Shown here: piece by piece, positions 8,277-15,121 of the stretch | How positions within the stretch are numbered: position 1 is the first letter of the stretch | How the letters are laid out: each line of letters begins with the position of its first letter | Source: Roseivirga pacifica | Lineage (GTDB): Bacteria > Bacteroidota > Bacteroidia > Cytophagales > Cyclobacteriaceae | Assembly (NCBI RefSeq): GCF_900111145.1 | Contig: NZ_FOIR01000001.1 | Coordinates: 1,910,032-1,974,031 of the forward strand | Length of the DNA stretch: 64,000 bases | Direction: 5' to 3' | Translations under genes and position numbers: made by a program | Notes under the pieces: model-generated | What the model was told of the DNA's origin: nothing | Seen by the model: only the letters and a program-made list of their open reading frames with translations | Databases searched by the model: none

Positions 8277-8873
8277 ATGAAGCGCCAATACCTAATGCTA
8301 GCCTTGTTAATCCTGTTTGCTTTTGATGCTTATGCTCAGGGAGTCGGGTTGACTGAATTTAATACCGAACGTCTTCATGTTAATAAAACGGGTATGATTG
8401 TACTGGGGAGTTGGGCACTCGGCAATATCGGTACGAATGCTGTTTTACTGAATAATCCTTCATCGAAAGAACAGGCGCACTTTTACAGAATGAATATCTT
8501 TTGGAATGTAGTGAACCTGGGCTTGGCGATACCCGGGCTGAGACATTCATTAATAACAGACCCTGCGAGCCTAGATATGGCCTCTACTGTTTCAGAATAT
8601 CACAAAATGGGCAAAATACTGCTTCTGAATGCTGGCCTAGATGTGGCCTATATTACTGGTGGATTTTTAATGAAGGAGATGGCGAAAACCAGGCCTAACA
8701 AAGAAGACATCTTAACCGGTTATGGTCGCTCTCTGATCCTGCAAGGTGGTTTTCTGCTGGCTTTCGATATTGTGCTTTACTCAGTCTTAAGCTCAAAAGG
8801 TGGCGACTTAGAGAAAATTCTAGAAACCGTTCATGTTGGAGCTAACTCCATTGGACTAACCTTTCGTTTTTGA
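8277..8873 (+). CDS. small secreted or membrane protein, DUF6992-like
   Basis: About 198 residues. I place the start at the ATG at 8277, because MKRQYLMLALLILFAFDAYAQ is a clean signal peptide; the frame is open 18 codons further up (GTG at 8223), which would bury it. After cleavage come several hydrophobic helices (VLGSWALGNIGTNAVLL, NVVNLGLAIPGL, ILLLNAGLDVAYITGGFL, GGFLLAFDIVLYSVL), which suggests a multi-pass membrane protein. The pattern FNxERLxxNKxGMxVLGxW resembles the uncharacterised Bacteroidota family I recall as DUF6992. The function is unknown. Confidence 0.6.
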   Translation: MKRQYLMLALLILFAFDAYAQGVGLTEFNTERLHVNKTGMIVLGSWALGNIGTNAVLLNNPSSKEQAHFYRMNIFWNVVNLGLAIPGLRHSLITDPASLDMASTVSEYHKMGKILLLNAGLDVAYITGGFLMKEMAKTRPNKEDILTGYGRSLILQGGFLLAFDIVLYSVLSSKGGDLEKILETVHVGANSIGLTFRF

Positions 8874-9038
8874 AGGATCCAAAGTCTTTTGTGATGGTTT
8901 GGCTATGATTTCGTTGTGGAATTTCACGTGGTGAGAATTCCGTTCGAAATCAAACTTTAAAATAAAAGTAAGGATTTCCGTTTAAGGAGATCCTGCCACA
9001 GTGAATTATAGGCATTATTAGCTACTGCTTATTTGTTT

Positions 9039-9920
9039 TTATTCAAAAAGTTTGTCTTCAATAAACTCTCTTCTTTTCTTATTATCATTGAAAGTATGTA
9101 TTAAGCTATAGTCACTGATGATTTTTAATATTACTTCACAAATAAACTTAAAAAATGGTGGTATTAGATTTAATTCTACTTCCTTTATTGTTTCTCCATG
9201 AACAAGCTTAGACCTAATTGAATAATATTTTTTAACGTATTTATATAGTTCTTTTTTTCCCTCCTTTTCATTGCCCATCAAATTAGAAACGTTGCAAGCT
9301 ATTTGATGAGTTAATTCTGAATTTGAATGTGGTGAGAATAAAGTTTCAAGAACGATGGATAAAGAAATCCCAGTAAGTTCTAAAGTGAGAGTATACCAAG
9401 AAAAATAGAAAAAGTTCAACATATTTTCTATTCTAGATTTCTGTACACCTGAAGTATATGTTGATTTTAAATTTTGCCATACCTTTTCCAATACTTCTAT
9501 ACTATTTCCGTCAAATTTTGAATGATAAACTGTAAGTTCGTCTGTAAACTCAGTTAAACTATCGTATAGTGTATAAGTAAGGTGAGAAGTCTTAAAATCA
9601 TCTTTTGACATTATAATTCTGCAATGACCTAAAGTGCCTTTGTAAATAATTGTAAGAAGATTAATAAAGGTCGTTGACAAGGAATAATGAGAAGATGAAG
9701 GCAAAAAAGAATGGTCAGAACCTGTCTCATCATATAAGATTAACCCAGTATTAAAAGTATATGGTTCTCCTTCATCTATATTATCACGCCCACATATTTT
9801 TTTATACAACTTTCCTACAGGATGGGTGTTAGGATTGATAAAGCTTATACCCTCTTCTAATATATATTCATTCTCGTGATGTTCCCAATTCAATAAGTGA
9901 ATAAGTATAACAAATTTCAT
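9039..9920 (-). CDS. HEPN-like protein next to Thoeris genes
   Basis: A 293-residue protein that is noticeably more AT-rich than its neighbours. The C-terminal third has the layout of an ApeA/abortive-infection-type HEPN domain: a long helix (IENMLNFFYFSWYTLTLEL), then LETLFSPHSNSELTHQIACNVSNLMG, then YYSIRSKLVHG. Its R236-x4-H241 is the metal-independent RNase motif of HEPN toxins. The N-terminal 150 residues are not recognised and may be a sensor. It lies 86 bases downstream of thsA on the same strand, with an attC-like hairpin between. It may be a separate anti-phage or toxin gene in the same island rather than a Thoeris subunit. Confidence 0.6.
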   Translation of the reverse strand: MKFVILIHLLNWEHHENEYILEEGISFINPNTHPVGKLYKKICGRDNIDEGEPYTFNTGLILYDETGSDHSFLPSSSHYSLSTTFINLLTIIYKGTLGHCRIIMSKDDFKTSHLTYTLYDSLTEFTDELTVYHSKFDGNSIEVLEKVWQNLKSTYTSGVQKSRIENMLNFFYFSWYTLTLELTGISLSIVLETLFSPHSNSELTHQIACNVSNLMGNEKEGKKELYKYVKKYYSIRSKLVHGETIKEVELNLIPPFFKFICEVILKIISDYSLIHTFNDNKKRREFIEDKLFE

Positions 9921-9937
9921 AATGTGATCTAAGTTGT

Positions 9938-9997
9938 AGACAACGTTTTGGCTATGCGCAGTGTCCCGAAGGGCATTGTTTATAGGTTTTGTTGTGC
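9938..9997. repeat. attC-like imperfect hairpin between thsA and the HEPN gene
   Basis: Outer arms ACAAC (9940-9944) and GTTGT (9991-9995) enclose inner stems including CAGTGTCC/GGGCATTG around a CGAA loop. On the minus strand it begins GCACAAC nine bases after the thsA stop and ends GTTGTCT, the arrangement of an integron attC site after a cassette gene, although both core boxes deviate from RYYYAAC/GTTRRRY. It shares CAACGTT(TTG)GCTATGCGC with the element at 11459. Confidence 0.5.
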
Positions 9998-10006
9998 TTA
10001 GTACTT

Positions 10007-10936
10007 TTATTCTATTGCTGTTCCTGTTGGTAATTCATTCCCTTTTAAATACCCTGTATTGTTACAATGTAATCTGATAAAGTCTAAGAGCTCATCTAAT
10101 TTCATCTTATATTGTTTTAAGTCACTTGGGTGAATTACGATAGTCAATTGTTCGCAATAACTTTCTTGGCTTAGTGAAACCAAGAAGGATAAGACAATCT
10201 CTTTAATCACTTCTTCTCGCTTCAAGGGAATCCTTCCACGACCTGTCCCCACAATAGGTATTACTAGATTATCCTTGCTACCACTATGAGTTAAATATGC
10301 CCATAGTTCGTTTAGAGAAGCTCTGAGATTATCAACTGTAGTTTTCGAACGTCCATGAGGATTGAGGGTTGAACTGCAAAGAAGATAGTATTGCTTTTCA
10401 TCTCGGAATATTGGAACTACAGTCCCAAGCTTATACTCGTCTGGATTGTTATTGACTAGGTATTTTTGATACCATTCTTCGTTGTCTTCAATCTGTTGGC
10501 AAATGTCTGTGTTTAGGTGAGCAGGGGTCTTTTGATAAGCGTTATTAATGAAATGCTTCAAAATACTACTCGATTTTTTGACTATACCATTATTATCACA
10601 ATCAAGTCGATTGTTGATAGGTACGATTAGAGCACCTTTTGTCTTGAAAATATCTCCAATTCTGATAGAAATGGATACATCCCTGCTTTGGACTTTATAG
10701 GAGAAAGTGAATTTGGGCCAATTTCTATAAATGATAAGAATGACAGCAACAATCAAGATTATCCACCACATTGACTTGATATTGGTAGACCAACTTGATT
10801 TCCCGAAGAAGTCTAATATTTCTACGGTCAGCCATATTGCACCAAAAACAGAAAGAATGCTTTGCCCGAATCTTTTTAAATCAAGTCTTTCCCAAAATAA
10901 CCAAAGGCCATAGCCAATATTATCAAACCAACTCAT
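10007..10936 (-). CDS. thsA: Thoeris effector ThsA, membrane-Macro type (type II)
   Basis: A 309-residue protein with two N-terminal transmembrane helices (about 24-44 and 55-70) and a Macro-like domain (about 85-300; formerly DUF6430). Macro marks are ALIVPINNRLD, KLGTVVPIF, YYLLCSSTLN and the phosphate loop IPIVGTGRGRIPL. Type II Thoeris effectors of this layout bind a TIR-made ADP-ribose derivative (reported as His-ADPR) through the Macro domain and damage the membrane to abort phage infection. Its ATG overlaps the thsB stop by four bases (ATGA), so the pair is translationally coupled. The family assignment is from architecture, and activity here is inferred. Confidence 0.85.
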   Translation of the reverse strand: MSWFDNIGYGLWLFWERLDLKRFGQSILSVFGAIWLTVEILDFFGKSSWSTNIKSMWWIILIVAVILIIYRNWPKFTFSYKVQSRDVSISIRIGDIFKTKGALIVPINNRLDCDNNGIVKKSSSILKHFINNAYQKTPAHLNTDICQQIEDNEEWYQKYLVNNNPDEYKLGTVVPIFRDEKQYYLLCSSTLNPHGRSKTTVDNLRASLNELWAYLTHSGSKDNLVIPIVGTGRGRIPLKREEVIKEIVLSFLVSLSQESYCEQLTIVIHPSDLKQYKMKLDELLDFIRLHCNNTGYLKGNELPTGTAIE

Positions 10937-11436
10937 AGGCCTAGCTCTTGGTATATGTTGTCTTTATAATAGAATGATTCGCTCTTACCTTCTCTGGCAT
11001 AGGTAATGTGAAGTTCACTCCATCTTTCTAAAGCAAGCTGAATGATTTTCGGGTTGAAACTGACATGAAGAGCAAGTTTATCTCTTAATATAGCAGGACA
11101 CTTATCATTGTCCATGGAACGCTTACCATTCAAATTGACAACTATGATTGGTAAGTTAAGCTTAATGGCTTGGTCGATTTCCCATCGAACATACTTGTAA
11201 AGAAATTTGGTTTTCTCACCGACAAGAAGAATAAACATTTTTGAGTTCTTCATTCTTTCCCGAAGGTTTCTTTTAATGGTTTCTTCTGAACTGTTTTGCC
11301 AAATGTTTATTACGTCATGAGCATTATAGAAATTAAAGTCACTATAGTCACTCTGTTTCCATGCTGTCATAAGACGATAATATCTTATGTCGCTGTCTGC
11401 ATCAAACGCTACATATGTTTTATTTCTATATGCCAT
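10933..11436 (-). CDS. thsB: Thoeris sensor ThsB (TIR-like domain)
   Basis: A single-domain 167-residue TIR-like protein of the ThsB (DUF1863/MTH538) family. The N-terminal strand KTYVAFDADSDIRYYRLM with the F-D pair, KMFILLVGEKT, and VRWEIDQAI with the candidate catalytic glutamate E86 are all present, followed by IIVVNLNG. On phage sensing such proteins use NAD+ to make a cyclic or amino-acid-linked ADP-ribose signal for ThsA. It is the first gene of the two-gene operon. The intergenic hairpin element ends about 23 bases upstream of its ATG. Only one ThsB is present; other loci may hold several. Confidence 0.85.
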   Translation of the reverse strand: MAYRNKTYVAFDADSDIRYYRLMTAWKQSDYSDFNFYNAHDVINIWQNSSEETIKRNLRERMKNSKMFILLVGEKTKFLYKYVRWEIDQAIKLNLPIIVVNLNGKRSMDNDKCPAILRDKLALHVSFNPKIIQLALERWSELHITYAREGKSESFYYKDNIYQELGL

Positions 11437-11458
11437 CAGTTTTGTTTTTTCGTATTAA

Positions 11459-11500
11459 GCCCAACGTTAGCTATGCGCCACTGTAGTGGCGGATATAAAT
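11459..11500. repeat. attC-like element upstream of thsB
   Basis: Reading on the minus strand the element ends ...GCATAGCTAACGTTGGGC. GTTGGGC is a perfect GTTRRRY core box sitting just before the thsB start. A perfect 6-bp stem CGCCAC/GTGGCG with loop TGTA lies at 11476-11491. The sequence CAACGTT-A-GCTATGCGC (11462-11478) recurs at 9941-9959 as CAACGTT-TTG-GCTATGCGC, so thsBA is flanked by related elements in the same orientation. Confidence 0.5.
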
Positions 11501-11816
11501 GATATGTTTATTAAAAACTTCCCGATAGCCATTGCTATTCTATGGCTATACGCACCTTTTAAGTATTTAAGAAAATCACAGGGAAGGTCGCGTTCGTGTG
11601 TGTTTTTCTAATTTCAAGAAAGAGATTTGCTGGCTTATTTGCAAGGAGGAATATTGGGTGAGAGGTGTTAAAGTTGTGAAGTGAGGAGGTGATGGAGTTA
11701 TGGGCAGTGGTCAGACTACTATTGGTTACCATATTTTACTTCGTAGGCTTTGGGTTTCATAAGCCTAAACCTCCAAGGTTTTTCTTGTATACAAACCTTG
11801 GGGGTTTTGAATCGCA
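11501..11816. other. intergenic stretch between the Thoeris island and the Bat operon
   Basis: No gene is seen. It contains a perfect 8-bp inverted repeat ATAGCCAT/ATGGCTAT (11525-11532, 11542-11549), perhaps the decayed left arm of the neighbouring attC-like element, and the terminator listed separately near its right end. Confidence 0.5.
11767..11808 (-). terminator. intrinsic terminator after the Bat operon
   Basis: AAACCTCCAAGGTTT (11767-11781) pairs with AAACCTTGGGGGTTT (11793-11807) with a single wobble, giving a 15-bp stem ending in A/T tracts on both sides. It lies 9 bases past the VWA gene stop and may work in both directions. Confidence 0.7.
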
Positions 11817-12866
11817 TTAATCCTCTAAAATATTGCTGATAAACGTACTCTTTGAAAAGAGGAATAGAATAAAGAAAACCAGTGCCCATTTTAAATAAAT
11901 AGGGTAGAAGTCCGTGGTGTTCTTATAACGTGTTTCTTTAATCTCAGCCTTTTCATATTCATCAATCAGGTCGAACACATTTCTTAACGCCTCGTTATCC
12001 GAAACGCGGTAAAACTGGCCATTCCCAATCTTTGCAATTTCTCTAAGTGTAGTTTCGTCAAGGGTGTTTTCTACATAGTTCGGTCGGCCGAAGAAGTCTT
12101 TGCCAAAAGGCACTTTTCCTTCTTTACCAATACCAATGGTGTAGATTTTAATATCGTATGCTGCGGCAAGTTCGGCAGCAGTAATTGGGTCTATGTTTCC
12201 CGCAGTGTTATCACCGTCAGAAAGTAGGATCATCACTTTAGAAGCGGCTTCAGATTCACGCATGCGGTTGGTGCCCACTGCTATGGCACTACCAATGGCT
12301 GTGCCGCGATTCTCAATTTTGTTAAAGTCTATTTCTTCGTCAATAAACTTGTAAAGCAGCTCGTAATCGGTGGTTAATGGCGATAAACTGTAAGCGTCAC
12401 CCGAAAAGATTACTAAGCCGATACGGTCTTGCTGCCTACCAGCAATAAAGTCACGAGCAGTACGCTTGGCAGACTCTAGGCGGTTCGGCTTAAAGTCCTC
12501 GATCTGCATTGACTCCGAAATATCTATCACCAAAGCAATATCTATCCCTTCAGACCATTGCTCTACTTCTTCATTGGTGCGTTGTGGCCTTGCCAGGGAT
12601 ACCAAAATGAATATGAGCGAAAGCGCAATCAATAAATTGGGTATAAAGCGCAGGTAGCTTGTCCAGTGCTTTTCAATTTCTTGCTTAGGTAGTGCTACCG
12701 GTAACTTCTGTTTTAGCTTAGTGCCTACCAACCATTTTAAGGCAAAAAGTAGCAACACAAGCGGTATTAGGTACAGCACAAATGCATTCGCCCAATCAAA
12801 CGACTTAAAAGCCGATGGGGTGAACCATTCTGGTGAGTACCATTTGTATATCGTTTCGTCAAGCAT
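11817..12866 (-). CDS. BatA-like VWA-domain membrane protein
   Basis: A 349-residue protein with two N-terminal transmembrane helices (about 27-46 and 73-92), a von Willebrand A domain and a C-terminal helix (about 325-343). The MIDAS metal site is intact: D115xS117xS119 in DISES, a threonine in SPLTTDY and the LLSDGDN aspartate. This is the layout of BatA of Bacteroidota aerotolerance-type operons, probably a membrane complex working with a MoxR-type ATPase. It is the last gene of a three-gene operon, overlapping the previous gene by 8 bases. No BatB, BatC or MoxR gene follows or precedes it here. Confidence 0.85.
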   Translation of the reverse strand: MLDETIYKWYSPEWFTPSAFKSFDWANAFVLYLIPLVLLLFALKWLVGTKLKQKLPVALPKQEIEKHWTSYLRFIPNLLIALSLIFILVSLARPQRTNEEVEQWSEGIDIALVIDISESMQIEDFKPNRLESAKRTARDFIAGRQQDRIGLVIFSGDAYSLSPLTTDYELLYKFIDEEIDFNKIENRGTAIGSAIAVGTNRMRESEAASKVMILLSDGDNTAGNIDPITAAELAAAYDIKIYTIGIGKEGKVPFGKDFFGRPNYVENTLDETTLREIAKIGNGQFYRVSDNEALRNVFDLIDEYEKAEIKETRYKNTTDFYPIYLKWALVFFILFLFSKSTFISNILED

Positions 12867-13752
12867 TGCGTATCTGTTCCGTTACGTGGTTATATCGGTC
12901 AATCGAATAGTCTTTCAAAAAGTCAAAATCGTCTTGCAAAGCGGTTACTTCTACTTTGCTGTAAATACTTCTATCAATCGACTTTAGCGTTTCTTCCAAA
13001 GCGCTATTTTCCTGAATTTTCAGAATCTCTTTTGTGGTTAGCTTGGTGAAAGGAATGTTCTCAAGTCCCTCCATATACTGTTTCCAGTACTTTATTACCT
13101 GCTCAATTTCATGCTTATTCGTATTGGCATTGAGCGCTTCCACTTTTTCGTCAAAGGCCTGCTTAAAGTTTTCCAGCTTCTTCTTCATGCGGTAAAGCCT
13201 AATGCGTTTGTAAATTTCTTTGCCCCAAATAAGCATTACAACGAGTGTAATTATGCCTAAAATGGTCAGGCCAATCAGCCAATAGGGGTAGTTGAACTGC
13301 AACGAAACAGGCTGAAAAGCATTTGTTTCTTCCAGATTAACTGAGTCGGGCATTTGCGTAACCACTTGGTTGAGCACAATAGAATCCTTGTTACTAAAAA
13401 TCTCCAGGCTGTCTTTTCCAGTAAAGAAGAAAACCGGTACAGAAAGACTCTGAATTGTATCTATTTCGAAAGTAGCCAAGTAATAAACCGCGCTATCAAT
13501 ACTGTTTATCGAATCGGATTCTGTATCGAAATAGGCTTTATCAAATAGCTCGAAAGGGGCGAAGTTGTAAAGCGAATCGGGGAAGATGATTGCTCTGTTC
13601 TTTTTGTCTTTGTAGCTCAAAGAGTAAGGAACAATCTCACCGATCTTAACGCTGTCTTTCAAAAAATAGCCATATGGTTTCACCTCTTGGGCGAAAGAAA
13701 TACGGCACAATACGCTCAATATCAACGCAATGGTTAAGGTTCTGCTATTCAC
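12859..13752 (-). CDS. BatD/DUF4381-like secreted-domain membrane protein
   Basis: A 297-residue protein with a signal peptide (cleavage likely after ISFA at about residue 21), an exported beta-rich domain of about 135 residues, one transmembrane helix (about 159-177) and a cytoplasmic helical tail rich in Lys and Glu (KKKLENFKQAFDEKVEAL). In Bat-type operons a protein of this topology sits between the DUF58 and VWA genes, as here, with overlaps of 8 bases on both sides. The precise family name is uncertain; BatD or DUF4381 are the nearest ones by layout. The role is inferred from neighbours only. Confidence 0.6.
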   Translation of the reverse strand: MNSRTLTIALILSVLCRISFAQEVKPYGYFLKDSVKIGEIVPYSLSYKDKKNRAIIFPDSLYNFAPFELFDKAYFDTESDSINSIDSAVYYLATFEIDTIQSLSVPVFFFTGKDSLEIFSNKDSIVLNQVVTQMPDSVNLEETNAFQPVSLQFNYPYWLIGLTILGIITLVVMLIWGKEIYKRIRLYRMKKKLENFKQAFDEKVEALNANTNKHEIEQVIKYWKQYMEGLENIPFTKLTTKEILKIQENSALEETLKSIDRSIYSKVEVTALQDDFDFLKDYSIDRYNHVTEQIRNA

Positions 13753-14623
13753 TCTTGAATGTTTTATTGCGGATTTTGAAGAGTTTGATTAATTGTGGAA
13801 CGTATCTGTCTTTGGTGTTGATTTCCAGATAGTTGATTTGGTTTTTACGGCAGAATTTTTCCAATTCACCCTTGTTTACAGAATAGGTCTTTTCCAACTT
13901 CTTTCTAAAACCTGCCGATGAGGTATTCACCCAAACGGTTTTCTGACTTTCCTTATCGTAAACCGGCACAATGCCCAAGTTTGGCAATTGTGTCTCGCGG
14001 TCATCTTTAAGGTGAATAACAACCAAATCGTGTTTTTTAGCCAGAAGCCTCAAGCTTTGCTCGTAGCCATTGTCAATAAAATCGGAGATTAAAATCACTA
14101 CGCTTTTACGGGTAATGATTTCCAAAGCCTTCTTAATTCCTGTATTTATATCGGTTTTGGTAGATTTTGGCTTGTGCTTGTAAAGCTCATTGATAATCGC
14201 GTAACCATGTTTTACGCCCTTGCCCGATTTTACAAATTTCTCCTTTTGGTCAGAAAATGTAAGCAAGCCCACGCGGTTTTGCTCTTTAATAGCCGAAAGC
14301 GTGAGTACCCCGGTAATTTCTTTTCCAATATCAACTTTTTGTGCGCCCGGAGTACCAATTTCTTGCGAAGCACTTATGTCGAGCAGAAAGAAAACGGTCT
14401 GCTCTTTTTCTTCTTTAAAGGTTTTTACAAAGGTACCATGACCTTTGGCCGAAACATTCCAGTCGATAGAGCGCGTATCATCCCCGTAGTGATATTCGCG
14501 TACGCCATCAAACTCAAGGCCTGAGCCTTTAAAAATAGAATGGAAATCACCCTGCATATGCGAGTTGATGGCCTTTCTGATCTGAATTTCGTACTTCCGA
14601 AGCTTGGAAATGATGTGTTCCAT
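13745..14623 (-). CDS. DUF58 domain protein of the Bat operon
   Basis: The 292-residue product has the DUF58 signature VREYHYGDDTRSIDWNVSAK at residues 41-60, followed by a VWA-like fold with a partial MIDAS (FLLDISASQEIG) and VVILISDFIDNG. DUF58 proteins are cytosolic and usually act with MoxR AAA+ ATPases that lie just upstream. Here the next gene upstream is divergent and unrelated, so the ATPase must be elsewhere or is missing. It overlaps the following gene by 8 bases. The start ATG at 14623 gives the standard N-terminus with HIISKLRKYEIQIRKAI. Confidence 0.85.
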   Translation of the reverse strand: MEHIISKLRKYEIQIRKAINSHMQGDFHSIFKGSGLEFDGVREYHYGDDTRSIDWNVSAKGHGTFVKTFKEEKEQTVFFLLDISASQEIGTPGAQKVDIGKEITGVLTLSAIKEQNRVGLLTFSDQKEKFVKSGKGVKHGYAIINELYKHKPKSTKTDINTGIKKALEIITRKSVVILISDFIDNGYEQSLRLLAKKHDLVVIHLKDDRETQLPNLGIVPVYDKESQKTVWVNTSSAGFRKKLEKTYSVNKGELEKFCRKNQINYLEINTKDRYVPQLIKLFKIRNKTFKSE

Positions 14624-14765
14624 AATAAAGGGCTAAAAATAGGATATATTTAAACTTCCGACAGCCTTAAGCTTCTTAATTTTGGTTAATGCTGAAGAAC
14701 GCAAAATATAAACCCTTAGTTTTGCGTCACAATACTATCAGATTCGAAAATAAAGTGCACGAACA

Positions 14766-15101
14766 GTGGTAAAAAAGGTTTTTTTATTGGCGGTTGCATT
14801 CTTGCTTTTTTCATGCGAAAAAGAGGAAGAAATACCCGCAGATATTCTTAGCGAAGAAAAAATGGTTGAAACCCTAATTGAGGTGAGAATCCTTGAAGGG
14901 CAAGTGGTAAACCTTACATTGCCGCTCGATTCGGCCGAAACGCTTTATGGAATTTTAGAAGCTGAGCTTTTTCAGGAACTAGATGTAGATTCCATTGCTT
15001 ATATGAAGAGCTACGAATACTACATGACGCACCCTGCGAAATTCGAACGCATTGCCGAAATTGTAATTGATAGTTTGAAAGTTAGACAGCAAAAATATTA
15101 A
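14766..15101 (+). CDS. DUF4296 lipoprotein
   Basis: A 111-residue predicted lipoprotein. VFLLAVAFLLFSCEK is a type II signal peptide with the lipobox cysteine at about residue 17. The mature part is helical and acidic, with the family-like blocks EEKMVETLIEVRILEG and YYMTHPAKFERIAEIV. DUF4296 is widespread in Bacteroidota and has no known function. The GTG at 14766 is the only start that keeps the signal peptide. It ends 20 bases before mutS2 and may be co-transcribed with it. Confidence 0.8.
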   Translation: MVKKVFLLAVAFLLFSCEKEEEIPADILSEEKMVETLIEVRILEGQVVNLTLPLDSAETLYGILEAELFQELDVDSIAYMKSYEYYMTHPAKFERIAEIVIDSLKVRQQKY

Positions 15102-15121
15102 GCCGACCGTTTAAAGATTAC

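Noticed and set aside
9938..11500. full integron with integrase
   Set aside because: No tyrosine recombinase gene and no attI site were seen in the window. Only attC-like elements can be claimed.
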